64,000 bases of DNA. Origin: Saccharicrinis sp963675435. GTDB taxonomy: Bacteria; Bacteroidota; Bacteroidia; Bacteroidales; Marinilabiliaceae. Where the stretch lies: assembly GCA_963675435.1 (NCBI GenBank), contig OY776216.1:5518001-5582000 (forward strand), given 5' to 3'. Made by a program: the position numbers and the translations under genes. The notes beneath the pieces were generated by a model that was not told the DNA's origin, searched no databases, and saw only the letters and a list, made by a program, of their open reading frames with translations. Each line of letters opens with the position of its first letter. Within the stretch, counting starts at the first letter, position 1. Of the stretch, positions 21,865 through 35,493 are shown piece after piece.

Positions 21865-21903
21865 AAAAAGAGCAACTGAAACTTGTTCAATTGCTCTTTC
21901 TTT
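21865..21903 (-). terminator. rRNA operon 2 terminator
   Basis: The same AAAGAGCAA/TTGCTCTTT hairpin and T-run as at 8368-8406, directly after the second 5S gene. Confidence 0.8.
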
Positions 21904-21908
21904 TTAAA

Positions 21909-22018
<110 letters not shown>

Positions 22019-22071
22019 TATCTTTATTAATAACATACCAGCTCAATCAAAATCACTTGTCGTGCTTTAAC

Positions 22072-24877
<2,806 letters not shown>

Positions 24878-25068
24878 AGCTTTAAAGCTCCCGCATTAAA
24901 GCCAACCTATGATTTTGATTGTTTTGCCAATATGTCAATGTACGTTTTGTCTGTTTTAGACAATGTGACTTTCTGATTCATTCTTGATCAATAAGTCTTT
25001 TCAATATTTATGACACATTAAATCAGCTCTCACCTTTGTAACAGCTTTTAAAATTTAATGTAAAATGG

Positions 25069-25142
25069 TGGAGAATATCGGAGTCGAACCGATGACCTCC
25101 TGCGTGCAAGGCAGGCGCTCTAGCCAGCTGAGCTAATCCCCC
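25069..25142 (-). tRNA. tRNA-Ala (anticodon TGC)
   Basis: The minus strand reads GGGGGATTAGCTCAGCTGGC, then CTTGCACG with anticodon TGC, then GGTTCGACTCC and the 3' acceptor ATTCTCCA. The acceptor stem closes with two G-U pairs. CCA is not encoded. It lies in the 16S-23S spacer of operon 2. Confidence 0.95.
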
Positions 25143-25160
25143 ATTTGTATTATTTAAAAG

Positions 25161-25234
25161 TAGTCCTGCGCAGATTTGAACTGCGGACCCCTACATTATC
25201 AGTGTAGTGCTCTAACCAACTGAGCTACAGGACT
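25161..25234 (-). tRNA. tRNA-Ile (anticodon GAT)
   Basis: The minus strand reads AGTCCTGTAGCTCAGTTGG, then CTGATAAT with anticodon GAT, then AGTTCAAATCT and CAGGACTA. The acceptor stem begins with an A-U pair instead of the usual G-C. CCA is not encoded. Transcription order in the spacer is 16S, Ile, Ala, 23S, the standard bacterial arrangement. Confidence 0.94.
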
Positions 25235-25319
25235 ATTTTAATTAATTTGAAATGCTCAAAAAGGAAGTGTATTCTTTGTGAATTAATATTAATATTAATT
25301 CGTGTTGTAAACTCTCTCC

Positions 25320-26843
<1,524 letters not shown>

Positions 26844-26941
26844 ATAAAAATTATTATGACTGATTTAACAGCCTATTATTCTTTACAAGAGCTTTAACTC
26901 AAAGAATCACTATTTTCCTTTTTAAGTGTGCATTTCAATAT

Positions 26942-26953
26942 TTTCAAAGAACG
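26942..26953 (-). promoter_or_regulatory. boxA-like antitermination site, rRNA operon 2 leader
   Basis: CGTTCTTTGAAA on the minus strand, the same as in operon 1 (13166-13177). Confidence 0.5.
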
Positions 26954-27095
26954 TCTTCGCATCATTCAGCATCAAGGCATAAATAACTCGAAGTCTTTTA
27001 TTTTGTAAACTTTACCAAAACTTCTTTTTAGTAAATGTTTATTTCAATCTTTTTAAACGCTCAACCTTCGTTGAATATTGCTCTAAAAGCGGATG

Positions 27096-27128
27096 CAAAG
27101 ATAATAACTTTATTTTCTTTTCTCCAAA
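27096..27128 (-). promoter_or_regulatory. rRNA operon 2 promoter P1
   Basis: TTTG (27125-27128), 21 bp, then TATCTTTG (27096-27103) on the minus strand, followed by CATCCGCTTTTAG. Same layout as P1 of operon 1. Confidence 0.75.
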
Positions 27129-27265
27129 TAAATTTTGAAATATTTTTTATTAAATTTTCAAAGATTATTTTTAATCTAAATCAAACGATCTCATCTTTTG
27201 ATTTAACCTTTTCTCAAACTCAAAATGTCAGTCTTTATTCGCATGCTTTTCCTTAAAAGCGGATG

Positions 27266-27297
27266 CAAAATAACAGACTTTATTTTTAAAATCCAAA
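27266..27297 (-). promoter_or_regulatory. rRNA operon 2 promoter P2 (degenerate)
   Basis: TTTG (27294-27297) and a -7-like TTATTTTG (27266-27273), followed by the conserved CATCCGCTTTTAAGG. One base appears lost from the TAnnTTTG box, so activity is uncertain. No third promoter was found for this operon. Confidence 0.5.
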
Positions 27298-27299
27298 CA

Positions 27300-27717
27300 T
27301 CTCCACAAAGTTTTTTAAGCATCTCCTCTCACAAATCTTATAACATACATTTTTTCAATACATTACCCTAAATCTTTTTTCTATTTCTTTTTCTAACTCC
27401 TAATTACATTTCCTAATTGCGCTCATCAGAACCAAAGTATATGAATTAAATAAGGAGCGATAACCTATTATTGGATATCTGATTCTATTATTCTTTAAGT
27501 ATCTATACACATTTAAATGATCTACCATTAAACCCGTATTTAATTTAGTCAACAGAAATAAATCATTATCTCATTATATGATATATTTAAAAGCATCCAC
27601 AACAACAGACCTTTTGACTACTTAATACATCATGATTTTTATAATCAAAAGGTATAATATATTATCGATGTTATTACATTTGTGCTCAATACTTAATTTA
27701 ATATAGAATTTATAATT
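27300..27717. other. Non-coding spacer between rRNA promoters and glycosyltransferase gene
   Basis: AT-rich, no gene and no clear hairpin. It must hold the promoter of the plus-strand gene at 27718, but I see no convincing TAnnTTTG box close to its start. Confidence 0.5.
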
Positions 27718-28455
27718 GTGACTGATAGTATTGTTATTATTCCCACATACAACGAAAAGGAAAACATTGAAGCAATTGTAGATGTTGTTTTTTCATTACC
27801 AAAAGATTTTGAAATCTTAATTATTGAAGATAATTCTCCTGATGGCACAGCAGATATTGTGCGAAAACTTCAAAACAAATATGAGAGCAAACTTCATATG
27901 ATTGAGAGAAAAGGGAAACTTGGACTTGGCACTGCATATATTACAGGTTTTAAATGGGCAATAGAAAAAGGGTATAGTTTCATTTTTGAAATGGACGCAG
28001 ACTTTTCACATCCTCCGGAAAAACTAATTGAACTATATAATACTTGTAACAAAGGAGCGGATTTAGCTATTGGTTCAAGATACAAATCTGGAGTAAATGT
28101 TGTAAATTGGCCTATGGGCAGAGTATTGATGTCGTATTTTGCTTCGGTATACGTTAGACTAATTACCGGAATGAAAATTATGGACACTACCGCTGGATTT
28201 AAGTGTTACAAACGACAAACTCTTGAAACCATTCCTTTAGATAAAATAAAATTGAAGGGGTATGGATTTCAGATTGAAATGAAATTTACTACATGGAAAT
28301 ATGGATTCAACATTATTGAGGTCCCCATCATTTTTACCGACAGACAAAATGGCACCTCAAAAATGAGCGGAGGTATATTTAATGAAGCAGTTTGGGGGGT
28401 AATTAAAATGAAAATTGCCAGCTGGTTTAAAAAGTACGAAAGACAATTAAAGTAA
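27718..28455 (+). CDS. Polyprenol monophosphomannose synthase (GT2 family)
   Basis: A family 2 glycosyltransferase of the dolichol/polyprenol-phosphate mannose synthase type, 245 residues from a GTG start. Motifs: IVIIPTYNEKENI at the N-terminus, LIIEDNSPDGTAD, the DxD-type EMDADFSHPP, GSRY, TAGFKCY, and the late DRQNGTSKMSGG. There is no C-terminal membrane domain, so it is a soluble or peripheral enzyme. It would transfer a sugar from a nucleotide donor to polyprenyl phosphate for glycan export. It lies 18 bp upstream of dihydroorotase, a pairing I recall as common in Bacteroidales. Confidence 0.85.
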   Translation: MTDSIVIIPTYNEKENIEAIVDVVFSLPKDFEILIIEDNSPDGTADIVRKLQNKYESKLHMIERKGKLGLGTAYITGFKWAIEKGYSFIFEMDADFSHPPEKLIELYNTCNKGADLAIGSRYKSGVNVVNWPMGRVLMSYFASVYVRLITGMKIMDTTAGFKCYKRQTLETIPLDKIKLKGYGFQIEMKFTTWKYGFNIIEVPIIFTDRQNGTSKMSGGIFNEAVWGVIKMKIASWFKKYERQLK

Positions 28456-28473
28456 TTTCAGTTTATTAAAGCA

Positions 28474-29820
28474 ATGAGTATGAGTTCTACATTAATAAAA
28501 AACATCAAGATAATTAACGAAGACAAATCAATTATTGGTAGTATTTTAATTACAGATGATATAATTAATACAATCTATAAAGACAGTGAAGATCTACCAA
28601 ATGCTGATGTAATCATTGACGGAACTGGAAAAATACTGCTTCCAGGAGTGATTGATGATCAAGTTCACTTTAGAGAACCAGGATTAACTCATAAAGCAGA
28701 AATTTACACTGAAGCAAAAGCTGCGGTGGCTGGAGGAACTACTTCTTTTATGGAAATGCCCAACACAAAACCTCAAGCTACAACACATGAGGTTTTAGAA
28801 GATAAATACCAAATTGCCTCTAAAAAATCGATTGCAAACTATTCATTTTACATAGGTGCAACAAACGACAATCTTGACGAACTATTAAAAACCGATCCTG
28901 AAAAAGTTTGTGGAATAAAAGTATTCATGGGCAGTTCAACAGGAAATATGCTTGTTGACAATGAAAATACACTTGCTGGAATATTTTCAAATGCTCCTAC
29001 TATTATCACCGCTCATTGCGAAGATGAAGATACAATCCAGGCAAATTTAAAATCATATAAAGATAAATACGGCGAGGATGTTCCTTTTGAAATGCACCAT
29101 CTTATACGTTCTGAAGAGGCTTGTTATAAATCATCATCAAAGGCTGCTGCTTTAGCTCGAAAGCATGGTGCAAGATTACATATTTTACACTTGACGACAG
29201 CTAAAGAGCTAGAGCTTCTTGATCATAACATGCCCATTGAAGAACGCAAAATAACAGGCGAAGTATGTGTTCATCACCTTTGGTTTACAAATGAAGACTA
29301 TAAAAAATATGGTGCCAGAATTAAATGGAACCCGGCAATTAAAACAAGGAGTGATAGAGATGCATTAAGAAATGCTGTTACAAACGATGTATTAACTGTT
29401 GTTGCTACAGACCATGCTCCACATACTAAGGAAGAAAAAGAGGGCACTTATTTTAAAGCTCCTTCTGGAGGTCCTTTAGTACAACATTCACTGACTGCCA
29501 TGCTCGAAATGGTTAAAGAAGGGATTTTTACATATGAACAAGTCGTAAATAAAATGTGTCATGCGCCGGCTCAACTCTTCAGAGTTAAAAACCGAGGATA
29601 TATAAGAGAAGGTTATAAGGCTGACTTGGTTATTGTTGATCCCAAATCAGAATGGAATGTTTCTGCAGATAATATTGTTTCTAAATGTGGTTGGAGTCCA
29701 TTTGAAGGCCAAAGCTTTTCTCACAAAGTGAGCCATACTTTTGTTAATGGACATCTAGCTTTCAACAATGGCATATTTAATGAAAGTAAAATGGGAGAAC
29801 GATTAACTTTTAATAGATAA
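28474..29820 (+). CDS. pyrC: Dihydroorotase
   Basis: A 448-residue amidohydrolase of the type I dihydroorotase family, third step of pyrimidine synthesis (carbamoyl aspartate to dihydroorotate). Visible motifs: metal site in GVIDDQVHFREPGLTHK (residues 59-75), the likely carboxylated lysine in GIKVFMGSSTGNM, metal-binding H in TAHCEDE and LHILHLTTAKE, and the catalytic D in ATDHAPHT. The usual HxH of strand 1 is Q63-V-H65 here. A second ATG two codons in (MSM) is an alternative start. It is co-directional with the glycosyltransferase and the lipoprotein gene that starts 7 bp after its stop. Confidence 0.9.
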   Translation: MSMSSTLIKNIKIINEDKSIIGSILITDDIINTIYKDSEDLPNADVIIDGTGKILLPGVIDDQVHFREPGLTHKAEIYTEAKAAVAGGTTSFMEMPNTKPQATTHEVLEDKYQIASKKSIANYSFYIGATNDNLDELLKTDPEKVCGIKVFMGSSTGNMLVDNENTLAGIFSNAPTIITAHCEDEDTIQANLKSYKDKYGEDVPFEMHHLIRSEEACYKSSSKAAALARKHGARLHILHLTTAKELELLDHNMPIEERKITGEVCVHHLWFTNEDYKKYGARIKWNPAIKTRSDRDALRNAVTNDVLTVVATDHAPHTKEEKEGTYFKAPSGGPLVQHSLTAMLEMVKEGIFTYEQVVNKMCHAPAQLFRVKNRGYIREGYKADLVIVDPKSEWNVSADNIVSKCGWSPFEGQSFSHKVSHTFVNGHLAFNNGIFNESKMGERLTFNR

Positions 29821-29827
29821 CTTAAAA

Positions 29828-30316
29828 ATGAAAGCACTACTGCCTACAATACTAATTATTATTTTTATTACTGTTGCATGTAATCATAAAACAGAGAAGC
29901 AAATAGAATGCATAACACCCAACTCAAATAATTTAGAATTGTGGGCAGACACCATTATATACGATGTGTTAATTGTGAATCCGGATTCTACTGATGATTG
30001 GCAAGAACAAAAACTAAAATATCTCAATCAAAAAAAATTAGTAGACGATCTTTTTGAAAGCATTTATTCTGGCCAGAAAAAAGCTTATAACTATTATACA
30101 AACTCAGAATATAGCATACAAGATATTAAAGAGTTTGAAAAAGATTATTCAAGAGGTGATATTGGTAAAATTCAATTTTCTGAATCGTGGCTTTACGACA
30201 AAAAATCAGGAAAATATATTAAGCAAGTTTATTCAATACTCGTTGCATACACTTTATATGATTCTTCAAATAACATTAGAGGATACAAAGCTGGGTTTTA
30301 TATCAAAAATTATTAA
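29828..30316 (+). CDS. Putative lipoprotein, possibly GldN-like
   Basis: 162 residues. A hydrophobic leader (residues 5-17) ends in a lipobox-like ITVAC with C18, so it is probably a lipoprotein. The body has a block IYDVLIVNP, a helix-rich LVDDLFESIYSGQKKAYNYY, and a C-terminal ESWLYDKKSGKYIKQV ... GYKAGFYI. Order and spacing faintly resemble the gliding/type IX secretion protein GldN (RVIDL, LFxxIxxGKIxAYEY, EEWYFD, MFWV). That similarity is from memory and may reflect only a shared fold. No other gld/por genes are nearby. It starts 7 bp after pyrC and is probably co-transcribed. Confidence 0.5.
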   Translation: MKALLPTILIIIFITVACNHKTEKQIECITPNSNNLELWADTIIYDVLIVNPDSTDDWQEQKLKYLNQKKLVDDLFESIYSGQKKAYNYYTNSEYSIQDIKEFEKDYSRGDIGKIQFSESWLYDKKSGKYIKQVYSILVAYTLYDSSNNIRGYKAGFYIKNY

Positions 30317-30368
30317 AGTTTAAAGAATGTTTTCAACTTCTTTGACGTCAAAATAATATTCAAACAAT

Positions 30369-30705
30369 CAATTTTTTTTATGAAAACCATTCGAATTTCG
30401 CATCGACTATGCCAGCTTCTTTTTTGATTGATAAATAAACTGAAGAAACATAATTCTTAAGAGAGGTGCAATATAACAAAACCACAGGTATTGTATCATA
30501 TGAAAAATCTGAATATCCGACAATAATATCTAAACTTGTAAACCTGAATAAATTACCATCCGGAAGTATAATATCATGGTTTACTACATTCTTTGGTATA
30601 GCATTAATATTTTTGGCAATCTCTTCCTTTTGGATGTTTAAGTCTAAAACCAAAATATTTAAAAGAGGTATTTTAGTTGCTACTGCCAAAATAATATTTA
30701 GTCAT
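30369..30705 (+). pseudogene. Decayed PepSY-type membrane protein fragment, truncated by an IS
   Basis: A frame from 30466 reads MQYNKTTGIVSYEKSEYPTI, then LNKLPSGSIISWF and a membrane helix GIALIFLAISSFWMFKSK with basic residues after it. This looks like the C-terminal part of a PepSY-associated membrane protein. Upstream, at 30379, an ATG frame reads MKTIRISHRLCQLLF and then stops, which could be the remains of the N-terminus. The frame runs directly into the left end of the IS5-family element at 30706. Both the decay and the family are inference. Confidence 0.4.
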
Positions 30706-32157
30706 ACCTGAAAAAGTACTATTCTTTGAGATTTAATTTGTTTTCAGAGAATAGTAGTTTTCTAAAAATAAGGTTTTAAATAAGACAAAAAGAAATTGCT
30801 CTTTAATTCTATTGAGCATTTTCTTTAAATTAAATCCAGTACCAGCTAAAATGGTATTTATTTTATCTCCATTGACCCCTTTTAAATAATTCCTTAACAT
30901 TCTGTGGTCATGTTTTATATGACCAATAACTGGTTCTATACCAGCCCTTGCCCTAAATCGTTTTCGTGCTTTTTGCTTTTCATATTGAGTAGCTCCCTTT
31001 TTAGGAGCTGTAGGCGATATTATCTCAACGCCGTTAATATTTTTCTTTCCTCTGTACCCCCTGTCTACAATTCCAACTTTGGGAATGCTCTCTGTCAAAT
31101 ATTCTGTTTGCTTAAGATGGGCTTCAAGGGTATGTCCATCGTATGGGTTGCTTTCAAAGGCGATAGCACCGACTACTATTTTTGAAGTTTTGGTTAGTAC
31201 AATTCCTGATTTATTTCCGAACTCAAATTTCTTTGCTTCTTTTCCTTTTGCAATACAATTAACTTCTGGTTCATGGATACTGTATATTTTATTCTGATCC
31301 CCTTTTTTCTGCATTAAGATTTTGTTGAGAATAACAAAGAGTCCTTCATATTTTATTTTTTGTGCCGAATTAAATTGTCTTTCAATATCCCTGACCTGGC
31401 GACCTGCTATGGTCTTTATTCTTCGTAAGGCTGCTTTAGCTTTCTTTCTTCGTTTGGGATGGCTGTGGAAACGCTGATCTATCATTAACTGTTTTAAAGT
31501 TCGAGTATAACTCTGACGTAATGTTATTCCCTCTTGTTTAGCTATCGTATTAACTTTTTCTATGATGCGCTTATGTAACTTTGCATCTGTTGGGTAAGTG
31601 ATATTCTTTTCTTGAACTGTACTGTCTATTAACACCTCTTTCTCTTGAGCCTCTTTGCCAAAAAGTTGAACTGAAATTTTTAGCAGTTTTTCAGCGCCTT
31701 CTTCTCCTATGCGTTTTCTAAAATGAATAAATTCAGTTGGATCAAAAGGTTTTTCGGTCTGAAAAACTTTCTCCCCACTAAAATATTGCCAATAAGGATT
31801 TTCGATCCACCTATCAATAATCACTTCATCGCTAAGGTTATAGATATGCTTTAGTAAAAGTAAACCTATTACGCTACGGATGGGAACCGATGGCCGTCCA
31901 AAGTCTGAATAATAAACTGAGAAATCGGATTCAATCTTATCCCAATCAATGTGTTTAGACAAAACACATAGTTCGTGCTTTAGATTAATAAACTTTTCTA
32001 GAGGTGTATCAAAAATACTCAACTGTGGGGTATTGTCTTGTTTTCCAACCATATCTGCAAGCTTTATGACTAAAATACACATTTGCTTGCAGATTTATAA
32101 ACTTAAGTACAAATGCTTATGAACTGGTTATCAACAACCTATTCCATTTTTAAGGGT
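30706..32157 (-). mobile_element. IS5-family insertion sequence (ends provisional)
   Basis: One transposase gene fills the element. The left end ACCTGAAAAAGTACTATTC and the right end read inward, ACCCTTAAAAATGGAATAGG, form a weak inverted repeat (about 14 of 23 positions). An 8-bp direct repeat TTAGTCAT lies at 30698-30705 and 32176-32183. The left copy abuts the proposed end, but the right copy is 18 bp outside the proposed right end, so the exact right boundary (32157 or 32175) is unresolved. Confidence 0.7.
30733..32082 (-). CDS. IS5 family transposase
   Basis: 449 residues with the IS5 plan. The N-terminal domain has GRPSVPIRSVIGLLLLKHIYNLSDE and PFDPTEFIHFRKRIGEEG. The DDE residues are D in VLIDSTVQEKNI, D in VGIVDRGYRG and E in RAGIEPVIGHIKHDHRM, each in a conserved block. 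It appears intact; the first ~11 residues (before MVGKQDN) may not belong to the protein, since an internal ATG at about 32052 is a reasonable start. It is convergent with the PepSY-like fragment and lies downstream of lysC. Confidence 0.88.
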   Translation of the reverse strand: MCILVIKLADMVGKQDNTPQLSIFDTPLEKFINLKHELCVLSKHIDWDKIESDFSVYYSDFGRPSVPIRSVIGLLLLKHIYNLSDEVIIDRWIENPYWQYFSGEKVFQTEKPFDPTEFIHFRKRIGEEGAEKLLKISVQLFGKEAQEKEVLIDSTVQEKNITYPTDAKLHKRIIEKVNTIAKQEGITLRQSYTRTLKQLMIDQRFHSHPKRRKKAKAALRRIKTIAGRQVRDIERQFNSAQKIKYEGLFVILNKILMQKKGDQNKIYSIHEPEVNCIAKGKEAKKFEFGNKSGIVLTKTSKIVVGAIAFESNPYDGHTLEAHLKQTEYLTESIPKVGIVDRGYRGKKNINGVEIISPTAPKKGATQYEKQKARKRFRARAGIEPVIGHIKHDHRMLRNYLKGVNGDKINTILAGTGFNLKKMLNRIKEQFLFVLFKTLFLENYYSLKTN

Positions 32158-32201
32158 AAACTATTTAGTATAATATTAGTCATTTTCTCATAGTCCTAAA
32201 A

Positions 32202-33479
32202 CTACGAGAAAATCCATTCGCTTTCCTTAACCACATAGCGAGCTGTATTGCGACTTAACTGTGAGTCTACCACCTCTTTACCTGAAATCACCTCTTCAAT
32301 AGCTTCTTCATCATAATTTCGAATTGTTACCAATTCAACATTCTCATTATATTTAACAATGAAATCTTTATTCAAATCTTCAATTAAATGAGATGGATTT
32401 CTTTTAGTATCGATGCACGCAGAAAAATTAAGCGCAGAATTCTGCATTAAGTTTATTTTTATTTTATTTCTACCAAAAATGGCAAATATCTCACTCAGGT
32501 TATCTTCTACTATGAAAGAAAAATCTTTAGGAGATATGGTAATAAAAAGCTGATTCGGCTTTAAAATAAATACAGGCAATTTATTCCCAGAATGTTCAAC
32601 TGACTCTATCACTGTTCCAGGTAAACTAATATCCATAAAAGACTTAACGTATAGTGGAATTTCTTTATTTTGTAACGGCTTTAGTGTTTTAGGATGTATA
32701 ACCTGAGCTCCATAATAAGCTAACTCAATAGCTTCTGGGTAAGAAATTTCTTTAAGCTTTTTTGCATGAGGATACCATCTTGGATCTGCATTTAATACAC
32801 CTGGAACATCTTTCCAAATAGTTAAACTTTCAGCATCTAAAATATGAGCAAAAACAGCTCCCGAGTAATCAGACCCTTCCCTACCTAAGGTTGTTGTAAT
32901 ATTATTTATTGTTGATCCAATAAAACCTTGAGTTATATATACTGATTCCTCTTTAAAGCTAATTTCCTTTTTTACAAATTGAGAACTTAACCCCCAGTTA
33001 ACACTTGCATCTCGATAGTTTTCATCAGTTTTGATCAACTTTCTTCCATCTATCCATTTGTTTTTTAATCCTATATAATTGGCATAATTACTAATTAATT
33101 GCGTAGACAATATTTCGCCAAAAGATACAATTTGATCATATTCAAAATCATAATTCAACGAAGGATGCAATTGAACTCTTTCCCACAATGATGCTCGAAT
33201 CTGTTCAAATAAATTATAGAAAGGATGTCCCTGTTCAAATAATTCATGAATTATCTGTTGATGATAATCTACAATAGAATCAAAAGTGTTTTTTACTTGA
33301 GTTTTATCTTGTTTCATAAATGCTTCAACAAGTTCTTCCATAGCATTTGTAGTTTTTCCCATTGCCGATATCACAACCACCATTGGATTATTATTACGTT
33401 TGATTACGCTACAGACATTGCGAACTCCAGAGGCATTTTTTACAGAAGCCCCACCAAATTTATAAACTTGAATTTGCAT
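32202..33479 (-). CDS. lysC: Aspartate kinase
   Basis: A 425-residue monofunctional aspartokinase, first step of lysine, threonine and methionine synthesis. It has the N-terminal KFGGASV (residues 7-13), the kinase block TTLGREGSDYSGAVFAHIL, KDVPGVLNADPR and the substrate/allosteric-type AQVIHPKTLKPL. The C-terminal ~120 residues form ACT-type regulatory domains (SFIVEDNLSEIFAIFGRNKIKINLMQNSA). No homoserine dehydrogenase domain is fused. It has its own promoter-like site upstream and is not in an operon with other amino-acid genes. Confidence 0.9.
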   Translation of the reverse strand: MQIQVYKFGGASVKNASGVRNVCSVIKRNNNPMVVVISAMGKTTNAMEELVEAFMKQDKTQVKNTFDSIVDYHQQIIHELFEQGHPFYNLFEQIRASLWERVQLHPSLNYDFEYDQIVSFGEILSTQLISNYANYIGLKNKWIDGRKLIKTDENYRDASVNWGLSSQFVKKEISFKEESVYITQGFIGSTINNITTTLGREGSDYSGAVFAHILDAESLTIWKDVPGVLNADPRWYPHAKKLKEISYPEAIELAYYGAQVIHPKTLKPLQNKEIPLYVKSFMDISLPGTVIESVEHSGNKLPVFILKPNQLFITISPKDFSFIVEDNLSEIFAIFGRNKIKINLMQNSALNFSACIDTKRNPSHLIEDLNKDFIVKYNENVELVTIRNYDEEAIEEVISGKEVVDSQLSRNTARYVVKESEWIFS

Positions 33480-33505
33480 AATTTTGATAGTATAAATATT
33501 ATATT

Positions 33506-33513
33506 CAAAGTTA
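33506..33513 (-). promoter_or_regulatory. Bacteroidota -7 box of lysC
   Basis: TAACTTTG on the minus strand matches TAnnTTTG, about 27 nt upstream of the lysC ATG. A clear -33 TTTG is not seen. Confidence 0.45.
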
Positions 33514-33559
33514 CTAAAAATGAAAGTTCATTTTATGTAAAACATCAGTTCTTTGCGTG

Positions 33560-34134
33560 ATTTATATCATAAACATCAAGTATACATTGCCACCTCTTTT
33601 ACTATTGGACCATATCTCATAAAAATTATTTTACTTCTTACTTCCTTAATTACAAACGATATAAACACACCAACTACCCTTTAATATTTATTACATCAGA
33701 ACGTTATTCACTTCCATTCAAACAATTGATTTTTTACAGTGATAACGATTCCCACACAAACTAATTCGCATAAATAAATACAAAAAACAGAACTACTAAA
33801 AATCAGCGTATCACACTGTATATCTGTCTCTAACCAAAAGCTCCATCAAAATAAAACAGCCTACAAAAAGATAGAATAAGTACCATATTTTAAGTTACAA
33901 TAAACAATTGCGACGAATAATACTGGGGATTTTTTGTGCGTATTAAGCTAAAAATTAATAACTTTTATCTACTTTCGCCACAATTTATTGCAAAATGGAA
34001 GTTTTTTCGATAAATTATTTCTGAATATCTATTACCAATTTCTTTCCCTCAGAGTTCCATGCTTGAACTATAAACAGGTTTTGATATAGATAACTTTATC
34101 TTCTTCATAATATATTACAGAATAAAGAAAGACA
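33560..34134. other. Long intergenic region between lysC and histidine kinase
   Basis: More than 500 bp without a gene on either strand. A -7-like TACTTTCG lies at 33970-33977 on the plus strand, more than 150 nt before the kinase gene, so a long 5' leader for the kinase is possible. I see no conserved riboswitch pattern or strong hairpin. Confidence 0.4.
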
Positions 34135-35493
34135 ATGAATCCAGCTGGAGAAATAAGAAAGGGAAACGAGGACTTTGTTCTTTGGTTATTTTACTCAAAT
34201 AGGAAATACATTCGTAGTTTAATTATCATTGTATTGATATTTTATCCTGCATTTGCTATTCTTGACTACAATGCAACAAAATCATCTTTCAACACCCTAT
34301 TGAACATACGTTTATTCACAGGTATTCCTGCACTAGTTGCAGCCTTGACTTTGTCGTTTGTAAAGAAATTCCAAGTACATCTAAGAACTATTAATGCTAC
34401 AGCGTTATTTATTGTAAACCTTAGTATATCATTAATGTATTATCATTTAACTCCTGATGAAAATGCATTTGATTCATATTATACCGGGTTAATTATAACT
34501 ACTGCTTGCTTATCATTATCCATGAGTAACATAAAATTATCGAACACATATATTATAATATCTACACTTACTTTTATTTCAATATCAATATTAAAACACC
34601 ACCTATTAACATTTAATAAACTATTATTTATTCAATCCACAACATTTTTAATTACCTCAGCCGGATTCTGGATATTTGCAAATACTATTATAGACCGATT
34701 TTCAAAAAAACTTTTTCTAACCCAAAAAAAGATCAGTAGTGAAAGAGATTATATTAGTACTCAAAAAGAAAAATATGAAAAACTAAATACTACTAAGAAT
34801 CAGTTCTTCAGTATTATTTCTCACGACTTAAGAAGTCCTTTTAATACATTAATTGGATACTTTAGTTTACTGCTTCAAAATGAAGAAAAAGATTTTATGG
34901 TAAAAAGAGATGAAATATTGCGAATCTATTTTCATATAAGAAGAACCTATAATTTACTAAACAATATTTTAGTTTGGGGAAAGTCTCAATTACGTAACAA
35001 CTATTTTCAGCCTCAGACTTATGTTATTAAAGACATTATTTATGAAAACAAAGACCTCTTTAAAGAAATTGCATCTTCAAAAAATATTAAAATCACATAC
35101 ATTATAGATGATTATGAATTTGTTTACTGCGATAAGGAAATGATAGGTACCATTATTAGAAACCTTGTTTTAAATGCATTAAAATTCACAAAATCGAGTG
35201 GTGAAGTTACCATAATAGCCCGCAAGCATACTCAAAAAGAAATAGAAGTTGCTGTAATTGATACTGGTATTGGGATATCATTAAAAACAAAAAGAAAGAT
35301 TCTTAAAGCCGATGAACAATATACAACTCCGGGAACTGATAATGAAGAAGGTTCCGGAATTGGTTTAATGATTTGTCAGGAATTCTTAAATCTTCATCAA
35401 AAGCAATTAAATATTGATAGCAAAGTAAACCATGGAAGTAAATTCTATTTCTTCCTACCTCAAAACGCCCCCCAACAAATAAGCAACAAATAA
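34135..35493 (+). CDS. Membrane-bound sensor histidine kinase
   Basis: 452 residues. About six hydrophobic segments (first ~185 residues) precede a coiled coil (195-220) and a HisKA domain with FFSIISHDLRSPF (H230), then a HATPase_c domain with NLVLNALKF, DTGIGIS and GSGIGLMICQEF. The architecture matches the kinase at 1647-3083, although the N-terminal sensor sequences differ. No cognate response regulator is adjacent; the nearest is the REC-PAS protein 3.5 kb away on the other strand. Partner and signal are unknown. Confidence 0.88.
   Translation: MNPAGEIRKGNEDFVLWLFYSNRKYIRSLIIIVLIFYPAFAILDYNATKSSFNTLLNIRLFTGIPALVAALTLSFVKKFQVHLRTINATALFIVNLSISLMYYHLTPDENAFDSYYTGLIITTACLSLSMSNIKLSNTYIIISTLTFISISILKHHLLTFNKLLFIQSTTFLITSAGFWIFANTIIDRFSKKLFLTQKKISSERDYISTQKEKYEKLNTTKNQFFSIISHDLRSPFNTLIGYFSLLLQNEEKDFMVKRDEILRIYFHIRRTYNLLNNILVWGKSQLRNNYFQPQTYVIKDIIYENKDLFKEIASSKNIKITYIIDDYEFVYCDKEMIGTIIRNLVLNALKFTKSSGEVTIIARKHTQKEIEVAVIDTGIGISLKTKRKILKADEQYTTPGTDNEEGSGIGLMICQEFLNLHQKQLNIDSKVNHGSKFYFFLPQNAPQQISNK

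Noticed and set aside
30378..30689. Minus-strand frame of about 100 codons
   Set aside because: It is antisense to the PepSY-like fragment, which has the membrane helix and basic flank expected of a real protein; the minus-strand product shows no family features.
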